Positions 53,431-64,000 of a DNA stretch of 64,000 bases are shown piece by piece (within the stretch, counting starts at the first letter, position 1; each line of letters starts with the position of its first letter). The position numbers and the translations under genes are program-made. The DNA comes from Hyperoodon ampullatus (Eukaryota; Chordata; Mammalia; Artiodactyla; Ziphiidae): the NCBI GenBank assembly GCA_949752795.1, contig OX457057.1:6066632-6130631 (forward strand). The letters run 5' to 3'. Below the pieces are notes generated by a model. The model saw nothing but the letters and a program-made list of their open reading frames with translations, had not been told where the DNA came from and made no database searches.

Positions 53431-53884
53431 CACCACCACTCCCGCTTGTAACTCTGTGAACCGTGACCTGGATCTGTTCCTCAGGTGTCCTGGGGGTGAG
53501 GGTCCCAGGGCCCAGCTGGGTGACCAGCTGTTGTCTGCTAAAAGGAGCTGAGACAGCAGTTGACTCAGCATGCAACATCCGGTTAGAAGTCCAAAGGGCT
53601 GCCGCATTCCAGACTCCACAAGTAGCAGGGGCTGGGTTTGCTCAGGACAGTGGGTAAGTGACAGGTGGACTCCAGGGCCCAGGCCTCCTAGTCCGGCCGT
53701 CCAGTTAGCAATGACCTCCTGGACCCCCAAGTCTGTGAGCTAGCTTCTTGCCCCATTGCTTCAAGTTTATCCTCTGGTTTCAGGAATCCATCCCAGACAT
53801 TCCCCACCCCCAGGCGAGTCCTTGCCTTGGTCATCTGCCCAGGACATGATTTCTCTGATAAAGCCACAGGGGGAGTGGCAAAAA

Positions 53885-54060
53885 GGCCAGCCTTGGAATC
53901 TGGGCATGAAGCCCGATTCCCACCCCCGGGGGTAGCTGCTTACACTTCTAACCCGCATTTTCTTCGGGTGGGAGTAAGATGCCTGTTTCATAAGATCAGT
54001 GGTGAAGATCACAGTGTACTCACTCAGGAAGTGGCCGAGAATGTGGCAGCCTCTGTGGAC
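53885..54060 (+). repeat. MIR fragment (weak)
   Basis: AAGCCCGATTCCCACCC, GCTTACACTTCTAACCCG and AGTAAGATGCCTGTTTCATA fit a degraded sense MIR. Confidence 0.45.
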
Positions 54061-54264
54061 GATGGTCGTCTTCACCTTTTCCCTCTACCGACTGAGGGTC
54101 CCGTCCTGAGCGCAGCCCTTGGCACTCGGCCCCTAAGGGTGGCTTCTCCAAAAGACACAGGTCCATAAAGTCTGAGGAAGAAGACTCCGGTGTGAGTGTG
54201 CCCTGTCGTGGGTGTAGGGAGCCGGGTTGAGCTGAATGGTTCCTTTGAACAATACTTAGAGTCA

Positions 54265-54365
54265 GAAAACTCGGTGCCTCTTAGCTCCAGGGCCCGCTGC
54301 TTGTAAAATGAGAAATAACTAGAATATCCCTAAAACTCCTTCTAGCTGTAAAATGTTCTGATTCA
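54265..54365 (+). repeat. MIR-like fragment (weak)
   Basis: CTTGTAAAATGAGAAATAAC then CTCCTTCTAGCTGTAAAATG resembles the common 'tgtaaaatgaggggttgg / cccttccagctctaaa' repeat. Confidence 0.45.
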
Positions 54366-54709
54366 TGACCAAGGGAAGGAGGAAAATGTGTATGTGATAA
54401 AGTAAAAATGCTTTCTGCAGTGGGCCAAGAAAGAGGACGGAAGTATCTAGCCTCCCGATTCAGCCCCATGCTATTGAAAATTCAGGCTCCTGCGCGATGC
54501 ACCCCCTGGTTTCCTTCTGCTCTGATTTCACTACGGTCCCCCAATGGGACATTTCCTAACGCCCTGACAACAGATTGTGATCAGGTGAATTGGCTGTTAC
54601 TTTACACCCTGCAGGCTTCCCGGGGGCCTGGCAATCTTAAGCATGTATGAGACAATTAACTACAAGTGAATACGTCTCAAGCATCATCCATGGTTGTGTT
54701 TTCCCTGCA

Positions 54710-54835
54710 GTACTGTAAAGGGGGTTAAGATAATTCTGATTTTGCACTTGGGACAACTGAGGTACAGGAAGGTTTAGTCATTTTTCCAGAATGTGTCAAT
54801 AGGGAGAGAAACTTTGGTCCTGGAACTGGCTAGAT
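54710..54835 (-). repeat. MIR fragment
   Basis: TTTTGCACTTGGGACAACTG, AGGTACAGGAAGGTTTAG and CCAGAATGTGTCAATAGGGA are degraded reverse MIR landmarks. Confidence 0.55.
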
Positions 54836-56104
54836 CCTTGCTAACTTGCAAGCTTTGGGATCTTTACCAATCACATATTTGAAGAGAATAGAGTTTCTTC
54901 TTGCTTTCCCTCGAATATTTGCCCCAAACTGCTGCACCGGCTGTACAATGGAAAAGATTTCCGAGATCTGAAGTTAAAAGCTCTGTCTTCTCTCTGCCTT
55001 TCAAGACATCTCAGACCTGCAGCCAAACCTTCATGCAGAATAAAGGAAGAATTTCCTTCATTGCTAATTTCATTATCTTAGGAAATAGTTTGGGCCAGAA
55101 GGAATAACAGTATGAGTGTATTTAACCATTTTAAGCATCTGTTGTTATGACACAATCTTTAAAGCCTTTGTTAAATTTTCTGATAACTATCTCCCCCTTA
55201 CATTCTTTCCCACGTGTCTGGTCCTTTTCCTGGGCCAGCCCGACAATCCAAAATAACAGAATTTCTGAAATCCCAACCATTCACTATCCCAAAAGACAAT
55301 GAGTTTTAGAACACTGGGCTCTGGCGTGGAAACCGACAAAGAGCTGCGGCACACTTACCATGAAGGACAATTCATCAAGGAAAGACACCAGATAGAAAGG
55401 TTGGCACCGCGATTTCACCCAAACCTTTTCCCAACAATACAAATCAATGCAGCCTTGAGCGTAGGAAATACTTGCTACGAGAGAGAAATCTCACAAGCAA
55501 ACATTGCAGTTCCCCCGTGTTTGCTAACTTTCCCAAATTTTAAAACTTACCAACACATTTAATGAGGTGATAATACTGTTTCTTAAAATCTATGTCCCAC
55601 TCGAGGGATAAGTAAAAGTAATTTTAGGGAATTTCAAATTTGAGTCCCTTTTGGGTGGAAAACTGTCACAGATTTGGGCAGAAAAAAGGGACTTGGCTGT
55701 CAGATGTGGGTTCTCCACATCTGTTTGGATGAACTAAGCAGCCCAGGAAATCCACTGCCTGGATGCAGTAGGATTGCAGTGTTCTGAAGATCTCCTTGCT
55801 GGGAAATTGGACAGTATCTAGGACATGGAGTATGGTGGGTATTTTCTAGGTTACTTTGGACTTACGTGATGATCTGGAAGGGGAGACTTCAGCCACCAAT
55901 CTGGAACTTTCTTATATCTTTTCTAAGCATATTTCCGTGGTCTTTTGGAGAATGTTAATCATGCAGGCTCCCGTGTGCACAAACCTCACACGACTCTCTA
56001 TCAGTAGCCCATGGTGGGCCCTGGGGTCCACACCATGTTGGCTAATTTAGGATATGATGCTAAATCAAGCCTCATGTTTTTAATCCATTTCCCAATAATA
56101 CAAA
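54836..56104. other. Unique sequence, nothing recognised
   Basis: An 87-codon plus frame at 55299-55562 is not opposed by a frame of similar length, but it resembles nothing I know and has no visible splice context. No exon supported. Confidence 0.45.
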
Positions 56105-56425
56105 AATGTTTTAAATTTTATTTTTTTATTAAAGTATAGTTGATTTACAATGTTGTGTTAGCTTCAGGTGTACAGCAAAGTGATTCAGTTGTATGTATGT
56201 GTATATATATATAATTTTTTCAGATTCTTTTCCATTATAAGTTATTACAAGATATTGAATATAGTCCCCTGTGCTCTACAGTAGGTCTTTGTTGCTTATC
56301 TATTTTATACATGGTCGTGTGTACCTGTTAATCCCAAACTCCTAATTTATCCCTCCCTGCCCTTTCCCCTTTAGTAACCACAAGTTTGTTTTCTATGTCT
56401 GTGGGTCTCTTTCTGTCTCAGTAAT
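56105..56425 (-). repeat. L1 3' end, 5'-truncated, antisense
   Basis: ATTAAAGTATAGTTGATTTA, GGTGTACAGCAAAGTGATTC, TATTGAATATAGTCCCCTG, GTTAATCCCAAACTCCTAAT and GTTTGTTTTCTATGTCTGTG are the reverse L1 3' UTR, more complete than the copy at 8727. Flanks AATACAAAAATGTTT and AATACACAATTTTT suggest the target duplication. Confidence 0.92.
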
Positions 56426-58299
56426 ACACAATTTTTAAAGAGCAAAAATTATGGCACATCGTCACAGAGAGGATTTCAGTCATTTTGTACATGGCCTTCC
56501 TTTTTCTACCCTGCCCAACAGCAGAAGGGATGTTTACTAACCTCTCCTTTCACTGTCCACCAAGCCCAGGATACGAGATGCTGTGCAGTTTCTCACGCAG
56601 TACGTCTGGATCTTAGAACAGCCCTCCAAACATGGATCCCGTTCACGCATCCCAACGGAAAACGTGGTTTTCTGTTGCCAATAATTGTAAAACAATTTTT
56701 GTTGCCAGGAAACCAGAGGATTCTGTACCTCCCACTCTGGGTTTTCAGAGCAGAAAATGGGCCTTGTCGTGTGCTTGGAACCATGAGATGCCTTTAGATC
56801 TAGAAAAGATCTTGAAGATGGCGTTGCCTAATCCCTTTTCACAGGTGGGAAGTCAGGCTTGGGGCAGGGGACATTGGGCCTCTGGCTGTGGTGGCTGAGC
56901 CCACAGGCCTACATAGACCTTGGCAAGTGGGACAAGTGAGTCAGCTGACCCCAGCACCCCATGCGGCTCTGGATGAGAGGGAGCCCTCTGCCTTATAACA
57001 CACAAAACACACAAAACTCTAAAATACGGGAACCTGAATGCATCGGCCAGGAGAACCCTTCTAGCCGAGGTGAGATGACACTGGTGGCAGGGATTTACAG
57101 CCTGAGGTGGGGCCGCTGCATCCTTTGTGGGGTCCCGGGGCAGAGTGACAGTGCAGGACTCCTTGCTCAAAAAGCCAGAGAAAAGCTTTGTCCTTTTTCC
57201 CATGGAGTCTCTCTTGACCTCTCGTGATCTTTTTCATCTGCTATGTGATGGGGTACCTCCTCAGGTCGGGGGTCAGCACAGACCTCTCTGGGCATACAGA
57301 CCACCCACCCACCAGGTGCCTGGGAACCCTGTGACTCCGAGTGGGTGTGCATGCCCCCAACCCTGACTCTTCTCTTGCCTGGGGCCAGGCCCCTCTGGGG
57401 GCAGAGGGTATCATCAGTGGTCACCGGACAGGGGCAGAGAAGGGGACCTGTGTCCCCTAGGACACCAGGGAATAGGGCCGCAGGCAGCCAAGGACCCACG
57501 GCAAGTGGACCGTACGATCGTGCGCACAGCTCCAAGCCCCAAACACATGCTCTCTCATCCCACTGTACTTCACTTACAAACCACAAGGTCAGGGATAAAA
57601 TTATTAAGTTCAAGACTGAGATTGCAGAGCGTGAAACCCCAAGCGCGGGTCTCCTTTGAGCACAGGATCCCGTGTGTCTGCACCGCCACGTACCCAGGAA
57701 GCAGAGTCTGGTCAGAGGTGAGCAGACTGGGACCTCTGCAGTGGCCCTGGGGTGACAGAGGCCCAGGTCGTGCAGGGGTGCAAGCTTGAGCTTTTCTTAT
57801 CTGTGGCCTTTACCTACCACCTTTCCTGGGAGGGCAGGGGGTGGGGCTCTAGTCCCCGACCAGCATGACACCGGAGGTGGAAGAGTTGGGGGTAGACTCT
57901 ATCTCAGCTGGTGTCTGAAAGAATTCTCAGGTTAGCAGGAGAATAATACAGTTTTTCAAAGCCCATTTCGCCCTGAGAAGGAGCATTCTTCTGCAAGGTA
58001 CGGAAATGGGGCTGCCGAGGACCCCTTCCCTATTCATCCGAATCCTTCATTTGAGAAAGACGAGTTTTGCCGATTAAGGTGGCATCTTCTGGTGGCACAG
58101 AGCTTCCCTTCTGAGGCTTACTTGATTCTGACCTCCCTGCTCTTTGCTGGGCTCAGCTGGTGTTAACACTCATTTCATGGAGCCGTGGGATTTAACCCTC
58201 AGAGACCCCGAGGGGCAAGACTCAGGCCCTAGGATGGGGAGCCCCACATCTAAAGGCCATGCCTGCCACTAAACGCTCCCCAGGAAGGAATCTTGTGTC
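56426..58299. other. Unique sequence, nothing recognised
   Basis: GC-rich in the second half. A 148-codon minus frame (57167-57613) is largely overlapped by 80-100-codon plus frames and resembles no protein I recognise. No exon supported. Confidence 0.45.
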
Positions 58300-58480
58300 T
58301 ATTCATTCATCAAGCATTGTGGAGTGCCAGGCACTGTTGTAGGTACTTTACAAAACTAGGGAGTTATTTTGCCCTGATTACAACCCTGTTATAATTCCTG
58401 GTCTTTGGACCCAGAGAGAGAGGCTCAGTGATGCCCAGAGATGTTAAACAGAGAGTTCAGCGACTGGGGAGCCGGGAGCC
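58300..58480 (-). repeat. MIR fragment
   Basis: GGAGTGCCAGGCACTGTTG, TAGGTACTTTACAAAACTAG and AGAGAGAGGCTCAGTGATGC give the reverse MIR order. Confidence 0.75.
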
Positions 58481-60814
58481 AGCCCCACGCTGTCCAGCAG
58501 CCCCACTCTGTCCAGCTCCAGACCCTCAGCCCCTGGCCTCCACTCCACTGCCTGGTATTCACATCCGGGGGGCGCCAGACCCCTACCACGGAGGCAGGTG
58601 GTGCAGGCAGGGCTGTCTCTTTATCACCTTAGTTGCCACATGGACAACAGGCCGCGGGTCACAGAGCAGAGCCGGTTTCAGTGATGATGAGTTTAGGAGA
58701 TGCTGAGGTACCCCGGCTGCAGGAGGTGGAGGGCTACGGTGCCCACCCGCCGCCTTCTGGGCTTCTCGTGGCAAACTGATGTTTGTCTGGTGAGCATCTC
58801 AGGGATCCTTCAGAGCCTGTGTTGCGCCCCCTGGCCTTCGGTGGATGTAAGGTTCTTACTGGTGACCTTGAGGAATCTCTCTTCCAGGTGAGTAACTATG
58901 ACTTTGTAAATAACACCTGGGGGGTGTCCACCACTCAGCGTCGCTTTGGGCTATGGGCCTTGGAACGGCGACTGCCCTAGGCTGGCAGAGGGGATCCTGC
59001 CTAAGGATGGAGCAGGGGGCTGGGGGTTAGAGGAAACTTCTGGAAACCTCTGCCCAGTGAGGCAGGCTGATCTCATCTTGCCACTCACGAGCCCCATGGC
59101 CAGGTGCCCAGAGGTGGGTGGAAGGAACAGGTGGCTCCTCTCTGGAACATCAGAAAAACCCTGCAAACCATGTGCTTCGTGTTCAGGGACAATTGCCAAA
59201 TTCTTGCCCTTGAAATAATTTTCCAGGTCTTTCTACTAGAAAAAAATTTAATTTGGAGATTGAGGGAGGAAGGGAACAAGAAGACCAGGAAGGAATCGCC
59301 AAGTTAGAATAAAGCTCCAAGGTCTCTGAAAATCAGAGAGGAACTTTGTTACAGGGGCCTGTTCTAAGGACAGAGGCCCCCATTTCCGCAAAAGGAATAA
59401 TCAGAACCCCAGCTGAATCCACGGAGTTTGGTCTGGCACGTCTGGACAGCTGAGCACTGACACGTGTGCCCTGCGGACCCCTCTCTCCAGCTCTGAGAAA
59501 ACGGCCTTGTGTTTATGTGGTTGTTCTCCGCACGCCCAGTGCCAGGGCAGCCCCCAGACGTGGGGGACATGCCGACTTGGCACCAAACAGGGGCTGCGCT
59601 CTCCGCCAACCTGTCCTCTTTAGCTCTGCTCAGGCTCAGTGGCCAAGGGAACTCTGAGTCACATCCACCTTCTCAACCACAACATATTTCTGGGAACGTG
59701 AAGGGCGCTCAGCGACATGACATTCCTTAGCTCGTAGTAGGAAGGCAACTCCCCACTTCCTTTCTCATCCTTGCATCATCTTTCCCAACAGGACCGAACA
59801 GATTCATTTGAAACTTACTTGAAACTTACATGCCTTTAGGAAAGAGGGCAGGAGTCCACATCCGAGCCCCACCCTTCTCTTTATAGTACAGCCCGGTTAT
59901 CCTGCCCTAGAGGGAGAGTGGGCAAGCGTCATGAGCAACTGTTCTCTTGCCTCTCCAGGGATAAGAAAGACATACGTGTTGTACATTCTGTGCTCATCTC
60001 ATCATCATGAAAACACAGTACCGTGACAGTCAAGGCACACGTACACGGCGTCCATGACGCATCAGTTCGGGTGACGGGTATCGCAGTTTTTAAAAACTCT
60101 ATGCACTTGTCATCTCAGAATAAGTCATGCGAAAGGTACATGATCTCTGTGAACCTTTGGCCTGTGAAATCTCAGGAGAATGTTATTTATTAACAGTGCG
60201 GTTAACAAACAAACATTGGGGGTTTGTGGAGGGGAGCTGGGGCGGAGGTGGTGGACGCAGAGATGACAAGAAGGGTATCTGCTTCCTGAATGGGCACTCC
60301 AGGTCACGCAGTGGAGGACAGTGGGAGGTGCACCAAGGGTGGGGCTCAGGGGAGGAGGCCTTGAATGTCCTGGGGGAGGGCTGAGAGGACCAGCTGCATG
60401 AGGGATGTTTGAGCCAGGCTGGGAGACTGCTGGGTTACTGGTGTCCATCCAGGTGGTGGGACCATCACAAACAAGGGTGGGAAAGTGCAGGGGAGACAGA
60501 CAGGAGGTCAACGCAGAGATGGAGAGGCAGAAACCAGGGTGGGTGGGTGGGGAGGTGCAGGAGCGACCCGGCTGGAAACAGACACGGGCCATGAGAACTG
60601 TGCAAGGACAATTCGGGTTTTAGTTTGTAGGTGGTCGTGAGCCGTTGTGTGTCTTGAGTAGATGACAAGCTCCAGGCACGCCATGGGAAGACCATGTGGG
60701 CAGCACAGTGAAATTTGGCCTGGGAAAGGCTAAAGGTGGGAGGCCGTGTTTGTGCCATAGGTGGGCTGGGACTGCACTTGACGTATAAGCAAAGGCCAGA
60801 GAGCGTGAGACACA
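58481..60814. other. Unique; perhaps ancient-repeat debris at its end
   Basis: From about 60340 the text (GTAGGTGGTCGTGAGCCGTT, GTGTCTTGAGTAGATGAC) resembles pieces of the same ancient repeat suggested at 25771-26800. No exon supported. The 155-codon minus frame at 60125-60592 coincides with this low-complexity-like stretch. Confidence 0.4.
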
Positions 60815-61045
60815 ACAATAACCGTTAACAGGGCGCATCGAAGCTCGCCCCTTGGAGACGCTCAACACTTAGTGTCTCCCTTTACCATCAGAACTATGGC
60901 CCTAATAAGTGGTAGGTCTGCTATTCCCCCATCTTACAGATGAAGAAACAGAGGCTCAGAGAAGAGAGGCAACTACTCCTGGGCATGCAGCGAGTAAACA
61001 GCAGGGCCAGCATTTCCACTGAGGTCGGTCTGACTCCAGCCATGC
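60815..61045 (-). repeat. MIR
   Basis: CCCCATCTTACAGATGAAGA, AACAGAGGCTCAGAGAAGAG, GCATGCAGCGAGTAAACAG and GAGGTCGGTCTGACTCC are reverse MIR landmarks. Confidence 0.88.
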
Positions 61046-61384
61046 CCCGTGTTGTGGAATGACACAATTGCTTGGAACCAGTTAACTGTGGGAGGGGGAG
61101 GGAGGTGTTCTGGTGACTCCTGCCTGGGTGCCTCTGAGGACAGATGACAGTGGGTAAGATGGGGCAGGCAGATGGGGAGGAGGAACTTGTAACTAGTCTG
61201 ACTGGGACCAAAAGGAAACTTGATACCAGCAAAATATCATGGGTGCTATTAACAGTCTGGGATCAGGGCTATAGACCCGGGGCTCAGGTAAAAGATGAGA
61301 CCAGAGGTGCCCACTTGATACAAGGGACGATGTTTGTTTTTATCACCGGGGTAGGAAAGCAAAGTGCAAGCCGAATTAAAGAAG

Positions 61385-61590
61385 CACGGCTTGAGAGCTT
61401 GTAAGGTGCCAGGCACTGAGCTACACGTTGCCATGCATCCTGACAACCTGTGCCATCCTGTTATTGTCACCCTCAGTTACAGGTGAGAAAACAGAAGCTT
61501 GGAGATATTAAGTAATCACCTGCGGCCACCCTGTCAGTAATGGTAAACCTGGCTCTCAAGCCAAAGTCTGACTCCCAAGGGCATCCACCT
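61385..61590 (-). repeat. MIR
   Basis: GTGCCAGGCACTGAGCTACA, CAGTTACAGGTGAGAAAAC, AGAAGCTTGGAGATATTAAG and AAAGTCTGACTCCCAAG are reverse MIR landmarks. Confidence 0.85.
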
Positions 61591-61932
61591 AGACAAATAT
61601 GGGACAAAGTCACCTAACAGGGGTTATCAAGTAGCAAACTGGAATCATAGGCTCCCCACATTTTCTGTATTTGCTTATCTGCATTCTGTCTATAGTTAAT
61701 ATGCACTATTTTTGTAATAGGAAAAAAAGAGTTTTATAAAAGCAAAACAGTGGATGTGTAATTGGATAGACTTTTTGGAAGACAATTTTCCAACCTCCAT
61801 CAAAAGCTGAAAATTTGGCATATTCATTGACCTAACAATTCTATTCTTAGAAGATAACCAAACAAGCAAGTAGAGATGATATATGTATAAAGCTGTAGAT
61901 TGGAAACAACTTGGAAATACCTTAAATATCCC

Positions 61933-62234
61933 CTTTTTAAAATTTATTTTATTTTCATTATTTAATTCTGGCTGCGTTAGGTCTTTGTTGCTGTGTGCGG
62001 GCTTTCTCTAGTTGCCGCAAGCGGGGGCTACTCTTCGTTGCGGTGCGGGGGCTTCTCATTGCGGTGGCTTCTTTTGTTGCGGAGCATAGGCTCTAGGCAC
62101 GCGGGCTTCAGTAGTTATGGCACGTGGGCTCAGTAGCTCTGTGGCATATGGGATATTCCCAGACCAGGGCTCAAACCCCTATCCCCTGCTTTGACAGGAG
62201 GATTCTTAACCACTGTGCCACCAGGGAAGTCCCT
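61933..62234 (-). repeat. Full-length CHR-2 SINE
   Basis: Tail, TCTGGCTGCGTTAGGTC box, GCAAGCGGGGGCTACTC and a head ending in GGGAAGTCCC, with one CAGTAGTTGTGG module missing. Target duplication ACCTTAAATATCCC at 61919-61932 and ACCTTAAATATCCT at 62235-62248. Confidence 0.96.
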
Positions 62235-62654
62235 ACCTTAAATATCCTAATAAAGGGCTGAGAAATTTTGGCTCAGCCATACAGCTGAACTCAACACTAG
62301 GTAGCATCAGAAAGGATCACATAGATTGAGATGGGTGTGTAAAGGTTATCCATGATATATTAACACACGAAGAAAATACACTAAAAAACATTATCTACCA
62401 ATTGGTTTTATTTTGGTAAAAAATAACATTATATGAATACATTCATTAAACAATTCAGCTTTTTAGAAAAGTAGCACTGCAAATAATTATTTAGTTCCAC
62501 CTTTGATAAACGTTCATCAGAAGAGGCTGCACTGAGTGTGTGTGATGGGGAGGAAACCCAGCCAGGTTAGCAGGTAGCCCGTGAAAAGGGAGTAAGTGTT
62601 GTAAGGATATACATCAAAATGCTTTGTGACTTTAATTGTTCTTTTAATTGTTCT

Positions 62655-62795
62655 TTTAGATTGGAGTGGAGTTGATTCACAATGTTGTGTTAGTTTCAGG
62701 CGTCCAGCAAAGTGATCCAGTTATACATCCACACATAGCTATTCTTTTTCACATTCTTTTCCCATATGGGCCATTACAGAATATTGAGTTAATTT
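62655..62795 (-). repeat. Short L1 3'-end insertion, antisense
   Basis: TTGATTCACAATGTTGTGTT, TTCAGGCGTCCAGCAAAGTG and CATTACAGAATATTGAG are the reverse L1 3' UTR, 5'-truncated after about 140 bases. Confidence 0.85.
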
Positions 62796-62880
62796 TTCTT
62801 TTTAATCATCTGTATTTTCTAGTTTTTCTTCCCTACAGTAGAGACATGGATTCCTTCGGGAGAAATATTTACTTTTAAAT

Positions 62881-63559
62881 AATTTTTAAAACGGGAAGGA
62901 AAGAAACAGAGGTAGAAGAAGAGATGAAGGATGCGTGGCTTCAGGAACTGACGGAAGAGACACCTTCCAGAAGGTGGTCAGCAGTAGCAGCTGCCTCTGA
63001 AAGGTCCAAGGGGATGAAGCCCAAGAGGAGGAAAGGAGGGAGCCACGCATGACCTCCCCCATCTTACGGAAAACGTATATTTATTGGTATTTATCTCCAG
63101 CCACCTTCCTCTCTCAGCCCAGACCTACATTTTCCATTGCCTCCTTATTCCATAGGTGATTCAAACTTAGCATCAGAACTGCCTACTCCTTCCATCCAGC
63201 CCCCAGACAGTCAGACAGGCAGAGAGACAGACCCCAGACTCACTCACTTGCACTCTCCTTCTTGGGCTCACCACCATCCACCCAAACGGTCCTTCTAGAT
63301 TCCTCCCTCCCTCTCCCTGCACATTTAAATGATCCTCTAAATATCTCTTTGACTAAGCTCTCCTCTCTAACCTTGAGGGTGCAGCCTTAGTCAAACCTTC
63401 CTCGTCTCTTGTCTACACTGATTCACCTACCACTTAATCCATCCTCCTCACCTTCATCAATTCTAAATGCCATCAGACCATCTGACTCATACCTGATGCC
63501 CTACCCCCATTCTTGCCAGAATAAATCTAACTTCTTTAAAATATTGCAGATAATGAAGC
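62881..63559. other. Pyrimidine-rich, nothing certain
   Basis: 63100-63540 is CT-rich and may be an ancient LINE remnant, but no landmark is convincing. Confidence 0.35.
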
Positions 63560-64000
63560 AATAACCATCTGTGTGCATACAACTCGGGTTTTTTCATTCA
63601 AATTATTTCCTTGGGATAAATCCCCAGGGTTGAAGGGTTTGGGATGTCATTATGTATCAACACATCTACCCTTCTGAAATTAAGCACTGATGCTCCCCAC
63701 CCCGGGCGTTTTTCTCCAACAAAAATGATTTTAGGGTTTGTAGAAAAAAACCTTAATTTTTGTGCCCTGATTCTGCCTGTATTTTTTTTCTCTGTTAAGT
63801 CAGGTGTTATCTTTCAATCAAGAAAAAATTATTTGCATTTTAAAGCATGATGTATGTAAGCACCTTCCTCCCTCCAGTTTTTTTTTGTTGATTTTGCTTT
63901 TACACCCATATTGCTTCAGGTTATAGAAAGTTTTCTCTAACTGGCAGGCACTTCACAAGTTTTGCAATGTGGTGATTTCTCCCCAGTGAACTCTTTTTAA
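63560..64000 (-). repeat. Possible old L1 ORF2/UTR remnant
   Basis: TTTCCTTGGGATAAATCCCC and AGGGTTGAAGGGTTTGGGAT resemble the reverse L1M text around 'ttccttaggataaattcc'. The rest is too diverged to place. Confidence 0.4.

Larger units (their letters stand above)
61735..62880 (+). repeat. Old L1, ORF2 end and 3' UTR, twice interrupted
   Basis: ATTCATTGACCTAACAATTC, GAAACAACTTGGAAATACC, then after the SINE GGCTCAGCCATACAGCTG, TATCCATGATATATTAAC and, beyond a second insertion, CTGTATTTTCTAGTTTTTC form the sense order of a very old L1. Insertions: SINE 61933-62234 and antisense L1 62655-62795. Confidence 0.7.

Noticed and set aside
53827..54168. 113-codon frame that could be an exon
   Set aside because: Its middle coincides with a likely MIR remnant, and it has no recognisable domain.
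57167..57613. 148-codon minus-strand frame in GC-rich unique DNA
   Set aside because: Open frames of 80-100 codons lie on the opposite strand over most of it, GC-rich DNA gives long chance frames, and no motif or splice context is evident.
1..64000. CRISPR-like or phage-like arrays suggested by many similar 200-300 bp repeats
   Set aside because: The repeats are dispersed tRNA-derived SINEs with poly(A) tails and target duplications; spacing is irregular and the sequence is mammalian.

Overview
The window is non-coding nuclear DNA from a mammal, almost certainly a whale or dolphin (Cetacea). The evidence is about 33 copies of tRNA-derived SINEs of the CHR family. They come in three forms: long copies of about 300-390 bp ending in a TAAA-rich tail, short internally deleted copies of about 200 bp ending in poly(A), and small CHR-1-like copies of about 130 bp. 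The short, internally deleted form is a cetacean lineage feature, and its abundance makes a toothed whale somewhat more likely than a baleen whale (inference). Family names come from memory of consensus sequences; no database search was possible.

I found no protein-coding gene, exon, rRNA, tRNA gene or CRISPR array that I could support. Nearly all the longest open frames lie in SINE or LINE sequence read in an arbitrary frame, or in low-complexity tracts. The window reads as an intergenic or deep-intronic region shaped by retrotransposition.

Layout. 1-9 kb: several SINEs in a mostly unique background, an MLT1-type LTR (4.9 kb), a MIR, and a 238-bp direct duplication (7650/8513) flanking LINE-1 (L1) debris. 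9-19.5 kb: L1 remnants interrupted by SINEs, a SINE that was itself hit by a retrocopy fragment (13.8 kb), and an ERVL-like LTR (14.9-15.6 kb). 19.5-29 kb: largely unique, with a twin-primed L1 (22.3-23.3 kb), a long polypurine tract (24 kb) and a minisatellite (26.6 kb). 29-34 kb: an AT-rich old L1 in antisense, split by an LTR and SINEs. 37.4-39.1 kb: a dense insertion cluster in which the same 12-bp target is found four times. 41-44 kb: two more old L1s, one holding a tandemly duplicated SINE and one a hAT transposon with intact 8-bp target duplication. 44-64 kb: mostly unique sequence with many MIRs, a few L1 3' ends and SINEs.

The parts do not form a functional system. What links them is L1 machinery: SINEs, L1 copies, the retrocopy and probably the repeated use of one target site all follow from L1 target-primed reverse transcription. 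The insertions can be ordered by nesting: MIR and old L1 first, then the hAT elements and LTRs, CHR-1-like and long CHR-2 SINEs next, then short CHR-2 SINEs and young L1 3' ends. I see no convincing evidence for an undescribed biological system; the most unusual observations are structural and are listed as findings.
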